Shown one piece after another: positions 14,581-22,791 of a stretch of 64,000 nucleotides of DNA. The DNA lies in the NCBI GenBank assembly GCA_016183615.1, contig JACPEG010000026.1, forward strand, positions 1 to 64,000, written 5' to 3'. How positions within the stretch are numbered: the first letter of the stretch is position 1; each line of letters starts with the position of its first letter. The notes beneath the pieces were generated by a model, which saw only the letters and a list, made by a program, of their open reading frames with translations, searched no databases and was not told the DNA's origin. The stretch is from Betaproteobacteria bacterium (GTDB taxonomy: Bacteria; Pseudomonadota; Gammaproteobacteria; Burkholderiales; UBA6910). The position numbers and the translations under genes are program-made.

Positions 14581-15890
14581 GGTCTGGTGAACGGCAGCTT
14601 CCCCTCGCACCACGCCGCCACCGCCAGCACCCGGTTCTCGTCCCCGGAGCGGCCCACGATCTGCAGGCCCAGCGGCAGGCCGTTCTCCCCGAGGCCGGTC
14701 GGAATCGTGATCGCGGGCACCCCGGTCAGGCTCCAGAGGGTGCAGAACGCCGGGTCGCCGGTGATCGAAAGGTCGGCGGGAGCCTCTCCCGGCGCCGGCG
14801 GCGTGACGATGGCGTCAAACTTCTTCAGGAAAGTCTCCAGTTCCTCGATCAGCCGCGTGCGCATCTCCAGCGCGGCCTGGTAATCGGCGTCCGCGACGGC
14901 CCGGCCCTCGTCAAGGGAACGGTTGAGAAAATCGCTCATCCGGTCCCGGTGCCGTTTCTGCGTCTCCGACAGTTCCCACGCCGCTTCGAACAGCATGATG
15001 GTACGGAGCGTGCGGTGACCTTCTCCGAACGCCGCCGGCAGCTCGATGTCCGTGACCTGCGCGCCGCCGGCCCGCAGTGCCGCCACATCGGCAAGGAAGC
15101 GCGCCTGCTGGGCAGGGCTCGCCCGGTCCCAAACCGGGGAACGCACTGCTGCGAGCCGCGGCGGGCTCTCGCCCATCCGGATTTTGGGCGCGATGCGGCC
15201 CGGCTCCTCGCTCAGGTAGGCGGCGAAGCGCGCGGCATCCGCCACGCTGCGAGTGAATACGCCCATGTGGTCCAGGGTGGGACTGAAGATGTGGGCGCCG
15301 GCGAAGGGAATCAGGTGCAGGCTCGGCTTGAAGCCGACCACGCCGCAAAATGCCGCGGGACGGATCACGGAGCCGTTGGTCTGGGTGCCGACGGCCGCGG
15401 GAACAAACCCTGCCGCCACTGCAGCGGCAGAGCCCATGGAAGAGCCCCCCGGAGTGTGGGCGCGATTCCAGGGATTGCGGGTCTTGCCGGGCGTCATGTA
15501 GGCGAACTCGGTGGTGACGCTCTTTCCCAGCACCCAGGCCCCGGCCGTTTCCAGCTTTTCCACCACCCGCGCGGAGTAATCGGGTACGTAATCGTCGTAG
15601 ATCGGCGAACCCATTGCCGTGGGAATGCCGCGGGTGCGGATGATGTCCTTGACCGCCACCGGCAGGCCGTGCAGCGGGCCGACCGACTTGCCGGTCTGCG
15701 CCTCCCGGTCCTTCGCTTCCGCCTCCGCCATGGCCCGCTCATGATCGAGCCAGGCGAACGCCTGCACCTGCGGCTCAAGTGCGTATATCCGCGCCAGCAG
15801 GGCGCGGGTGTAATCGGCACAGCCGAACCTGCTCGCCCGGAGCGCATCCAGGGCTTCAATGACACCGAGCTTGAACAAATCTGCCGTCAT
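14577..15890 (-). CDS. amidase-signature-family amidohydrolase
   Basis: A 437-aa cytosolic amidase. The Ser-cisSer-Lys triad can be placed: K81 in LPVAVKDI, the cis-Ser in GGSSMGS (S151) and the nucleophile in GTQTNGSVIRPAAFCG (S174). Most homologues read GTDTGGSIRxPA, so TNGSV is a small departure. It hydrolyses an amide bond, but the family spans many substrates. The ATG at 15890 matches the family start better than an upstream GTG at 15914; neither has a clear Shine-Dalgarno. The downstream coupling to an AEC permease suggests uptake or export of the released acid. Confidence 0.92.
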   Translation of the reverse strand: MTADLFKLGVIEALDALRASRFGCADYTRALLARIYALEPQVQAFAWLDHERAMAEAEAKDREAQTGKSVGPLHGLPVAVKDIIRTRGIPTAMGSPIYDDYVPDYSARVVEKLETAGAWVLGKSVTTEFAYMTPGKTRNPWNRAHTPGGSSMGSAAAVAAGFVPAAVGTQTNGSVIRPAAFCGVVGFKPSLHLIPFAGAHIFSPTLDHMGVFTRSVADAARFAAYLSEEPGRIAPKIRMGESPPRLAAVRSPVWDRASPAQQARFLADVAALRAGGAQVTDIELPAAFGEGHRTLRTIMLFEAAWELSETQKRHRDRMSDFLNRSLDEGRAVADADYQAALEMRTRLIEELETFLKKFDAIVTPPAPGEAPADLSITGDPAFCTLWSLTGVPAITIPTGLGENGLPLGLQIVGRSGDENRVLAVAAWCEGKLPFTRP

Positions 15891-15974
15891 AACATCGCGA
15901 TTTGCGGGGACCACCGACCACCCCGGCCGCCTGAGCGGCTACCCCTCCTCATTCGAGGCGGGAAAAGCAGCGCC

Positions 15975-16087
15975 GTAGAGTGGATTAAGGCCGAAGGCCG
16001 AATCCATCCATCATGACGGAATCGCTTCGCTTATTCCACCCTGCCCGATTGCCTCCGCCATCCCGCGACCGGCGGGCGCAGCCCGCC
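15975..16087. repeat. REP-like hairpins between amidase and dehydrogenase genes
   Basis: Three short inverted repeats follow one another: TGGATTAAGGCCGAAGGCCG continuing to AATCCA (15981-16006), GGAATCGCTTCGCTTATTCC (16018-16037) and GGCGGGC-GCA-GCCCGCC (16071-16087). The last touches the stop codon of the dehydrogenase gene. They are a different repeat family from the 61-bp units. No gene lies in this 197-bp gap. Confidence 0.6.
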
Positions 16088-17077
16088 CTACCCTTCGCGC
16101 CTCACGCTCTTCGCTTCCGGATTGAGGAGATTGGGCGGGTTGCCGGTGGTCAGCGCGGCCACCAGGTTCTTCGCCGCCAGCATCGCCATGCCGTGGCGCG
16201 TCGCTTCCGACGAACTCGCGATGTGAGGCGCCAGCACCACGTTTTTCAGCTCCAGAAATCCGGGATGGAGCCGGGGCTCGTTCTCGTAGACGTCGAGCCC
16301 CGCTGCCGCGATGGTGCCATCCTTCAAGGCCTGCACCAGGGCCGCGTCGTCCACCACGCCGCCGCGGGCCACGTTGATGAGCACCGCCGTCGGCTTCATT
16401 TTCTTCAGTTCCGCGGCGCCGATCAGATGGTGGGTCTCCGGCGAATAGGGCACCTGCAGCACCACGAAATCGGAGCGGGCCAGCAGCTCGTCCTTGGCAG
16501 CGTAGGTCGCATGGCATGCGGCCTCGATCTCCGCAGCCACCCGGCGGCGGTTGTAGTAGAGCACGTTCATGTCGAAGCCCCGGGCCCGCCGCGCCACCGC
16601 CTGGCCGATGCGCCCCATGCCGATGATGCCGAGCGTGGCATGGTGCACGTCGCGGCCCAGGAACTGCTTGAGCTGCCAGCGCTCCCACTTGCCCGCCCGC
16701 AGCCAGGCCTCCGCCTCGGTAAGCCGTCGGGCAGTGGCCAGCAGCAGGGTCCAGGCGAAATCTGCCGTGGTCTCGTCCAGCACCCCCGGCGTGTTGGTGG
16801 CCATCACCCCGCGGGTGCTGCAGGCGGGGACGTCGATATTGTTATAGCCCACCGCGATGTTGCACACCGCCTTCAGCTTCGCGCAACGCGACAGGAGGTT
16901 TTGGTCGATGCGCTCGGTGAGCGTGGTCACGGCTCCGTCCTTGCCGGCGAGCTGCCGGGCCAGAGTCTCCGCATCCAGCAGCCGGTCCTCCTGGTTGGCG
17001 GTCACCTCGAAGTGCTGTCCGAGAAAGTCCAGCACGTCGTCGAACACCTCGCGGGTCACCAGCACTTTCGGTTTCAT
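16088..17077 (-). CDS. D-2-hydroxyacid dehydrogenase (glyoxylate/hydroxypyruvate reductase type)
   Basis: A 329-aa NAD(P)-dependent dehydrogenase. The nucleotide loop is GIIGMGRIGQAVA (150-162), and the catalytic Arg-Glu-His set is visible: R238 in NVARGGVVDD, E267 in DVYENEP, H285 in APHIASS. VGYNNIDVP (76-84) is the usual substrate-side motif of GhrB-like proteins. It reduces a 2-oxoacid such as glyoxylate or hydroxypyruvate. The ATG at 17077 follows GGAGGCGCGTGCC; an upstream extension to 17146 is not supported. Its stop lies beside REP-like hairpins and its start 28 bp after the MFS gene. Confidence 0.93.
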   Translation of the reverse strand: MKPKVLVTREVFDDVLDFLGQHFEVTANQEDRLLDAETLARQLAGKDGAVTTLTERIDQNLLSRCAKLKAVCNIAVGYNNIDVPACSTRGVMATNTPGVLDETTADFAWTLLLATARRLTEAEAWLRAGKWERWQLKQFLGRDVHHATLGIIGMGRIGQAVARRARGFDMNVLYYNRRRVAAEIEAACHATYAAKDELLARSDFVVLQVPYSPETHHLIGAAELKKMKPTAVLINVARGGVVDDAALVQALKDGTIAAAGLDVYENEPRLHPGFLELKNVVLAPHIASSSEATRHGMAMLAAKNLVAALTTGNPPNLLNPEAKSVRREG

Positions 17078-17105
17078 GGCACGCGCCTCCTTGCTTGCAT
17101 CCCTG

Positions 17106-18410
17106 CTAATCGTGGCAAATGTTGCGACAGTGGGTCTCGCGCACAAACAGGGCGGCGGCGAACCCGGCGAGCGCCAGCAGCGCCAGCACGCCGAGGCCCA
17201 GGCGCCAGTCGTCCTTGCCGTAGACCCGCAGCCCCGGGCCGGCGCTGGCGTCGAGCACCCAGCCCACCAGGGGCTGGTAGATGGCGACCCCCAGAAAGCC
17301 GCCGGTGTTGACCAGGCTGGTGGCCATGCCCGAGAGCGCCGGGGGGTTCACCTCCTTGGCGCAGGCCCAGGTGAGGGTGAAGCCCGCGGCCGCCACCCCC
17401 ATCACTCCAAACAGGGCGAGGCTCAGGACCCGCGGCATGGGTTCGGCCATCAGCCAGGGCAGCCAGCACAGCACATAGACGGCGCCCAGGGTCAGCATCA
17501 AGGGCTTGCGGTGACCGAGCCGGTCCGACAGGGTGCCCACGGCGAAGGAGCCGACGGCGAAACCGATGAGCAGCAGGCTGGTATGGTAGGTCGCCAGGTT
17601 GCGGTCCATGCCGTGCACCTGGATGAGATAGGGCACGGCCCACAGCCCGGCGAAGGTGAGGAAGGTTCCGCCCAGGCCAAAGAACACCCAGAATCCGGGC
17701 CAGGTGAGGCGATTGCGCGCCACCTGACCCAGGTTCGCAAGCCAATGGCCTTCGCGCGGCGCATGGGCCGCCTTGCCCTCCAGCTCGCGCATGCTGGGCA
17801 GGCCCGCGGCGCCGGGATGATCCCGCACCAGCCACCAGGTGAGCAGCGCCAGGGCGAGAGACAGCCCCCCCGCGGCAACGAACACGTTGCGCCAGGAAGT
17901 CACCGTCACCAGCCAGGCGAGCGGCGCCGCCGACAGCACCGAACCCAGGTTGCCCATGAACATGCTCAGCCCGGTGAGGGTGGCGAACTCCCGCTCGTAG
18001 AACCAGGCGGCGTTGACCTTGAGGAGCGAAATGAAGGCGAAGGACACGCCGAAGCCCACCAGCGTGCGCCCGGCGGCGGCCATCGCGAAGCTGTCGGCCA
18101 GGCCGAACATCATGGAGCCCACCCCCGCCACCACGCCGCCCAGGGTCAGGATGCGCCGCGGCCCGAGGGTATCCACCAGCACCCCGGTCGGGATCTGCAT
18201 CACCGTGTAGACGTAGAAATAGGTGGCGGCAAGCGCCCCCAGCGTGGCGCCGGTGGTCTGGAACGCCGTCTGCAATTCGCCCGCGATGGCGGCAGGCGCC
18301 ACCCGATGGAAAAACGACAGGATGAACGCCGCCGCCACCAGGATGAAGGCGGTCCAGCGGTGGCGCCGCATCTGCGCCAGCAGTTCCCGGGAATGGCGGG
18401 GGTGCGACAC
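17106..18410 (-). CDS. MFS-family permease
   Basis: A 434-aa permease with twelve predicted membrane segments. The A-motif-like loop between TM2 and TM3 reads GVLVDTLGPRRILTLGG, and the matching loop in the second half is GTLSDRLGHRKPLM. It resembles the anion/organic-acid symporter branch of the major facilitator superfamily. It is 28 bp upstream of the hydroxyacid dehydrogenase and probably co-transcribed with it, so a hydroxy- or oxoacid substrate is plausible. Confidence 0.9.
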   Translation of the reverse strand: MSHPRHSRELLAQMRRHRWTAFILVAAAFILSFFHRVAPAAIAGELQTAFQTTGATLGALAATYFYVYTVMQIPTGVLVDTLGPRRILTLGGVVAGVGSMMFGLADSFAMAAAGRTLVGFGVSFAFISLLKVNAAWFYEREFATLTGLSMFMGNLGSVLSAAPLAWLVTVTSWRNVFVAAGGLSLALALLTWWLVRDHPGAAGLPSMRELEGKAAHAPREGHWLANLGQVARNRLTWPGFWVFFGLGGTFLTFAGLWAVPYLIQVHGMDRNLATYHTSLLLIGFAVGSFAVGTLSDRLGHRKPLMLTLGAVYVLCWLPWLMAEPMPRVLSLALFGVMGVAAAGFTLTWACAKEVNPPALSGMATSLVNTGGFLGVAIYQPLVGWVLDASAGPGLRVYGKDDWRLGLGVLALLALAGFAAALFVRETHCRNICHD

Positions 18411-18432
18411 GTTGCTGTTTTTTTGCTTCCCG

Positions 18433-18466
18433 AAAATGACTGGAGCAACCTCGCGGTTGCTCCAGA
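18433..18466 (-). terminator. possible terminator after dctM
   Basis: A hairpin CTGGAGCAACC-TCGC-GGTTGCTCCAG spans 18440-18465. Read on the minus strand it is followed by TCATTTTCG, a weak U-rich tail. It falls between the dctM stop and the MFS start, so it would separate the TRAP and MFS transcripts. Confidence 0.6.
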
Positions 18467-18492
18467 TCCGGGCCCTGGTCAGAGGGCCGCCA

Positions 18493-20535
18493 TCACCTGT
18501 ACAACACCTTGGGCAGCCACAGCCCGATGTCAGGCCAGAGGTACAGCAGCACGATGGCCACCACCTGGATCCCCATGAACGGCAGCATGCCGGCGAAGAT
18601 CTGGTTGAGGGTCACGTGGGGCGGCGACACCCCCTTCAGGTAGAACGCCGCCATCGCCACCGGCGGCGACAGGAACGCCGTCTGCAGGTTGAGCGCCACC
18701 AGGAGGCCGAAGAACAGCGGATCGACGTTGAAGTGGGCGAGCAGCGGAATGAAGATCGGCATGAAGATGACGATGATCTCGGTCCACTCCAGCGGCCAGC
18801 CCAGGATGAAGATGATGAACTGGGCAAGGATCATGAACTGCACCGGCGTCATGTCGAGGGACAGCACCCATTTCTCGACAATCTCCTGGCCCCCGAGCAG
18901 GGCGAACGCGGCCGAGAAGATCCCGGAGCCCACGAACAGCCAGCACACCATGGCGCTGGTCTTGGCGGTGAGGAAGGCCGAATCCTTGATGATTATCCCG
19001 AGCTCTTTCAGCGTGCTCACCATCGCGGCGCCGGCGCGGGAGTTCTCCGATGCGGTGGCGCGCCAGTTGGCGAAAAAACGGTAGGCGATCACGAGAACGA
19101 ATCCGCCGAAGGCGCCGACCGCCGCCGCCTCGGTGGGCGTGGCAAATCCGAACACGATGGAGCCCAGCACTGCGAGGATCAGGATCGCGAGCGGGAAGAA
19201 CGAGGTGAGCAGCATCTTGAACACCTCGAACCGCTCCCAGTTCCAGAGCGAGTACAGTATGCCGAGCCCGGCAGCGCCAATGCCGAACATGACCCAGAAC
19301 CAGGTCGGCGCCGGGAGCCGCTCGGCTTCGGCGGCGGGTTCGGCCGAAGCCAACTTGCCCGATGGCTTCACTTGTTCCGGCTTTGCAGCGTCCTCGGATG
19401 CTTTCGCCCCTTCGGCCTTGGCTTCCCCGGCTGGCTGCGGTGCGGTTTCCTTGGCTTCCTCCTGAGGCGGCTCCTTAAGGCCCGGTTCCTCTTCCTCCGC
19501 TACCGGTGCTCCGATGAGGCCCGTCGACGCCTCCTCCCCGGCCTCCTCGGCGAAGCCGCCGCCCACCTCCATCAGGCCGCCAGTAGCGGCCTCAATCACG
19601 GGAGCCGTCGCCGCCCGATAGGTCAGCCCCAGAATCGCGACAATCGCCAGCGCTGGAAGCAGCGTGACCATGAGCTGTCCGAACACGGCGCCTCTCCCGG
19701 GGCCGGCGAGCCCGCGCCAGAGGCCGATCAACGCGTTGCCGCCGCGCTGAGCCAGCGCCTGCGCCAGGGGCGGCAGTTCCACGCGCCGCTCGCTCTCGGG
19801 CAGCGGCGGCATCAGGCCGGGCTTGAGCTTCGCCAGCACCACGATGTAGCCGAGGTAGAGCAGCGCCAGCATGATGCCGGGGAAGAAGGCGCCCGCATAG
19901 AGCTGCACCACCGACACGCCCGCCACTGCGCCATACAGAATCAGCAGCACCGAGGGGGGGATCAGAATGCCGAGGCAGCCCCCGGCGGTGATCGCGCCGG
20001 CAGAGATCCTGACGTTGTAGCCCGCCTTGAGCATCGCCGGAAACGCCAGCAGCCCCATCAGCGTCACCACCGCGCCGATGATCCCGGTCGCGGTGGCGAA
20101 AATGGCGCAGGTGACGATGGTGGCTACGGCCAATGAACCCGGCACCCGCGACAGGGCCAGGTGCAGGCTCTTGAACAGCCGGTCGATGAGCGCCGCCCGC
20201 TCCACCAGGTAGCCCATGAACACGAATAATGGAACCGCCGTCAGCACATCGTTCGACATCACGCCATAGGTGCGCTGCACCATCAGGTCGAGAACCTGCT
20301 GGTTGGCAAGCGCCGGGTTCACGCTGCGGTAGGCAAGCCAACCGAAGAACACGCCCAATCCCATCAGGGTAAACGCCGTGGGAAAGCCCAGCATGATGGC
20401 CACCACGATCAGCGCCAGCATGAGCAGGCCGAGATGGCCATTGGTCATGGCGGTCCAGGGCATGAACGCCGCGATGGCGACCAGGATGATCGCCATCAGC
20501 GAAAAGCCGAACCACAACTCCTTGCGCAGCTTCAC
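18493..20535 (-). CDS. dctM: TRAP transporter large permease DctM with acidic internal insertion
   Basis: A 680-aa inner-membrane permease, longer than the usual 425-440 aa. The two canonical halves are clear (FMGYLVERAALIDRLFKSLH, TGIIGAVVTLMGLLAFP, GGCLGILIPPS early; GFATPTEAAAVGAFGGF and LQTAFLSPPVAMAAFYL late). Between them lies an extra block of about 190 residues: a loop, a hydrophobic helix (LLPALAIVAILGLTY), a Glu/Ala/Pro/Lys-rich segment at about 318-408, then another helix (FWVMFGIGAAGLGILYSLW). Long DctMs with two added helices occur in the mannitol/chloroaromatic TRAP group; the low-complexity acidic linker is unusual. It overlaps dctQ by four bases. Confidence 0.92.
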   Translation of the reverse strand: MKLRKELWFGFSLMAIILVAIAAFMPWTAMTNGHLGLLMLALIVVAIMLGFPTAFTLMGLGVFFGWLAYRSVNPALANQQVLDLMVQRTYGVMSNDVLTAVPLFVFMGYLVERAALIDRLFKSLHLALSRVPGSLAVATIVTCAIFATATGIIGAVVTLMGLLAFPAMLKAGYNVRISAGAITAGGCLGILIPPSVLLILYGAVAGVSVVQLYAGAFFPGIMLALLYLGYIVVLAKLKPGLMPPLPESERRVELPPLAQALAQRGGNALIGLWRGLAGPGRGAVFGQLMVTLLPALAIVAILGLTYRAATAPVIEAATGGLMEVGGGFAEEAGEEASTGLIGAPVAEEEEPGLKEPPQEEAKETAPQPAGEAKAEGAKASEDAAKPEQVKPSGKLASAEPAAEAERLPAPTWFWVMFGIGAAGLGILYSLWNWERFEVFKMLLTSFFPLAILILAVLGSIVFGFATPTEAAAVGAFGGFVLVIAYRFFANWRATASENSRAGAAMVSTLKELGIIIKDSAFLTAKTSAMVCWLFVGSGIFSAAFALLGGQEIVEKWVLSLDMTPVQFMILAQFIIFILGWPLEWTEIIVIFMPIFIPLLAHFNVDPLFFGLLVALNLQTAFLSPPVAMAAFYLKGVSPPHVTLNQIFAGMLPFMGIQVVAIVLLYLWPDIGLWLPKVLYR

Positions 20536-21155
20536 TTGGCTTCCTCCCGGTGCACCACCAACTCATCGAGCTTCTGGATGTCCTCGTCCTTGACGTGGAC
20601 CATCTCCTTGAGCTCTTCGACGTTCACTTCCTCGACGTCCTCCTCGCGCGAGGGCCACCCGCCCTGCTTCAGGCAGATGACGCAGCGGATGATTTCGACC
20701 ACGCCCTGCATCAGCAGGATCGCCCCCGCCACCGGGATGATGGTCTTGAACGGGTAGATCGGCGGGCCTTCCGCGGTGATGGTCGAATGCTCGTTGATGG
20801 CCCAGGATTCGGAAGCATAGGTATAGCCGGCCCAGACCAGCGCGACGACCCCGGGAATGAAGAACACGATGTACAGTACGAGGTCGATGGTGGCCTGGGT
20901 GCGGGGCGTGAAAAAGCCGTACAGCACGTCCCCCCGCACATGGCCGTTCTTTGCCAGCGTATAGGCGCCGGCCATCATGAACAGGGACCCGTACATCATG
21001 ATCATGGCGTCGAAGGCCCAGGCCCGCGGCGCGTCGAGCGCGTAGCGCGAAAACACCTCCCAGGACACATGCAGCGTGAGCCCGACGATGAGCCAGGAAA
21101 AGGCATGGCCCACGAAGGTGCTTACCTTGTCAATGAACAACAGCACTTTTTGCAT
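20532..21155 (-). CDS. dctQ: TRAP transporter small permease DctQ
   Basis: A 207-aa membrane protein with four hydrophobic helices and the DctQ segment WEVFSRYALDAPRAWAFD (about 29-46), then GAYTLAKNGHVRGDVLY. After the last helix it has a strongly charged tail of roughly 40 residues (SREEDVEEVNVEELKEM and following), likely cytosolic. The acidic tail parallels the acidic insert of its partner DctM. It starts 134 bp after the dctP stop, with a terminator in between. Confidence 0.9.
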   Translation of the reverse strand: MQKVLLFIDKVSTFVGHAFSWLIVGLTLHVSWEVFSRYALDAPRAWAFDAMIMMYGSLFMMAGAYTLAKNGHVRGDVLYGFFTPRTQATIDLVLYIVFFIPGVVALVWAGYTYASESWAINEHSTITAEGPPIYPFKTIIPVAGAILLMQGVVEIIRCVICLKQGGWPSREEDVEEVNVEELKEMVHVKDEDIQKLDELVVHREEAK

Positions 21156-21235
21156 AAACGAAAACCTCTGATCAAGCGGCGCCGGCCGGAGATCAACACA
21201 TTCTTGCGGTTTCGTCCGGCTCCTGCACCGCTCCT

Positions 21236-21269
21236 AAAAAAACACCATCCGGCAGCGCCGGATGGTGTC
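21236..21269 (-). terminator. Rho-independent terminator between dctP and dctQ
   Basis: On the minus strand the hairpin ACACCATCCGGC-GCT-GCCGGATGGTGT is followed by a run of seven T residues. It lies directly after dctP and before dctQ-dctM. Partial readthrough would give more binding protein than permease, a common arrangement for binding-protein-dependent importers. Confidence 0.88.
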
Positions 21270-21289
21270 TGTCCGGAACGCCTGCGCCG

Positions 21290-22465
21290 TCAGGACTTCT
21301 TGGCTGCGCCCTTCTTGGCACCGAAGTAATGGTTGTAGGCCATGCGCCCGCTGAGCTGGGTGTCGAGATACCAGCGCACCGCGCGCTCGGCGAACTTGCG
21401 CTGGGACTCGACAACCTCCTTGAACAACGGGTTCGCCGCCGAATACTTCTCCATGACCCCGTCGAAAACATCGAGCTGCTTCTGCAGCACCGAGTCCGGG
21501 GTCTTGTAGACCTTCACCTTGTCCTTGGTCTGCAGCTCGATGTAGTCCTTGGAGTAGCGGTCGATCGCCTTCCACGACATGTCGGTCGAAGCGGCTTCCA
21601 CGGCGTTTTCGATGATGGCCCTGATCTTCGCCGGCAGCGCGTCGAACTTGGTTTTGTTGAAGCTGATCTCGAACTGCTCCGCGTTCTGATGGTAGCTCTG
21701 CAGCATGTACACCTTGGACACGTCGGCGAATCCCAGCAGGCGGTCGGAGCTTGCATTGTTGAACTCCGCCGCATCCAGCAGGCCGCGGTCCATCGCCGGC
21801 ACGATCTCGCCGCCGGGCAGCGCGTTCACCGCCGCGCCCAGGCCCGTGAACAGGTCAATCGAAATGCCCACGGTGCGGAACTTGAGGCCCTTCATGTCGG
21901 CGACCTTGGTGATCGGCTTCTTGAACCAGCCGAGCGGCTGGGTCGGCATCGGCCCGTAGGGGAAGGACACCACGTTGGCGCCGATCGACTTGAACACCTT
22001 GTCGAGCAGCTCCTTGCCGCCGCCGTACTTGTGCCAGGAGAGCAGCATGTTGGCGTCCATGCCGAAGGCCGGGCTCGATCCCCACAGCGCCAGGGCATTC
22101 TGCTTGCCGTAGTGGTACACCAGCACCCCGTGGCCGCCGTCGAGGGTGCCCTTGGACACCGCGTCGAGCAGGCCGAACGCCGGCACCACCGCGCCCGCCG
22201 GCAGCACCTCGATCTTGAGGTCGCCGCCCGTCATGTCGTTCACCTTCTTGGCGAAATCGAGGGCGTATTCGTGGAAGATGTCCTTCGACGGCCAGGTGCT
22301 CTGCCAGCGCATGGTGATGGGGCCGGCCTGGCCCTTGGCGATCATCGGGAAGCCCAGCGCCGCCGCGCCGGTGGCCGCGGCCGCGGCCCCGGTCAGGAAC
22401 TTGCGGCGCGACGCCGTGGGGGCAGCCTCGGCGGGTTTGGGTTGGGATACGGATTTGTCGCTCAT
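21290..22465 (-). CDS. dctP: TRAP transporter periplasmic substrate-binding protein DctP
   Basis: A 391-aa secreted binding protein. The ATG at 22465 follows AAAAGGAGGACGT. A twin-arginine signal (TASRRKFLTGAAAAATGAAALG) ends near residue 45. The mature part reads MRWQSTWPSKDIFHEYALDFAKKV and contains MKGLKFRTVG, whose Arg normally clamps the substrate carboxylate. The layout resembles TakP-type proteins that bind 2-oxoacids, which suits the neighbouring hydroxyacid enzymes; the ligand is an inference. The C-terminal Lys-rich end (KKGAAKKS) is extra. Confidence 0.93.
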   Translation of the reverse strand: MSDKSVSQPKPAEAAPTASRRKFLTGAAAAATGAAALGFPMIAKGQAGPITMRWQSTWPSKDIFHEYALDFAKKVNDMTGGDLKIEVLPAGAVVPAFGLLDAVSKGTLDGGHGVLVYHYGKQNALALWGSSPAFGMDANMLLSWHKYGGGKELLDKVFKSIGANVVSFPYGPMPTQPLGWFKKPITKVADMKGLKFRTVGISIDLFTGLGAAVNALPGGEIVPAMDRGLLDAAEFNNASSDRLLGFADVSKVYMLQSYHQNAEQFEISFNKTKFDALPAKIRAIIENAVEAASTDMSWKAIDRYSKDYIELQTKDKVKVYKTPDSVLQKQLDVFDGVMEKYSAANPLFKEVVESQRKFAERAVRWYLDTQLSGRMAYNHYFGAKKGAAKKS

Positions 22466-22791
22466 ACGTCCTCCTTTTGGTTTTGATTGGACCTTCTGAT
22501 GAACCATCCTGCTGGGAAGGCGGGGAATCCGCCTGCGTTTCGCAATGTGAAATACATTGGCGAAACGTAAAATCTATACCTCGAGACGGCTTAAATCAAG
22601 GGGAGTTCCGACTACAACTTCATCATAGGCCCCGATTGGGCAATAGGCCAATTGGGGTAAACCCCAACCGGTTTGAGGGGCAGCCATCCCGATTGCGGTG
22701 CAGCAGGCTCCGGGAGGTGCGCCCGCTGCGGGGGGCAAAGCCGGTTCGCGCCAGACCCCGGCCGGGGCTCCGCAGCCCATCGGCGAAGCCG
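22466..22791. other. 326-bp intergenic region with overlapping inverted repeats
   Basis: No gene is supported between the Mrp operon end and dctP. Two inverted repeats overlap: CCCCGATTGG / CCAATTGGGG (22630-22639 and 22648-22657, nine of ten paired) and TTGGGG-TAAA-CCCCAA (22652-22667, perfect). They share 22652-22657, so only one can form at a time. They could end the Mrp transcript or act on dctP expression. About 60 bp nearest dctP are relatively AT-rich and may hold its promoter, but I cannot assign -35/-10 boxes. Confidence 0.5.
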
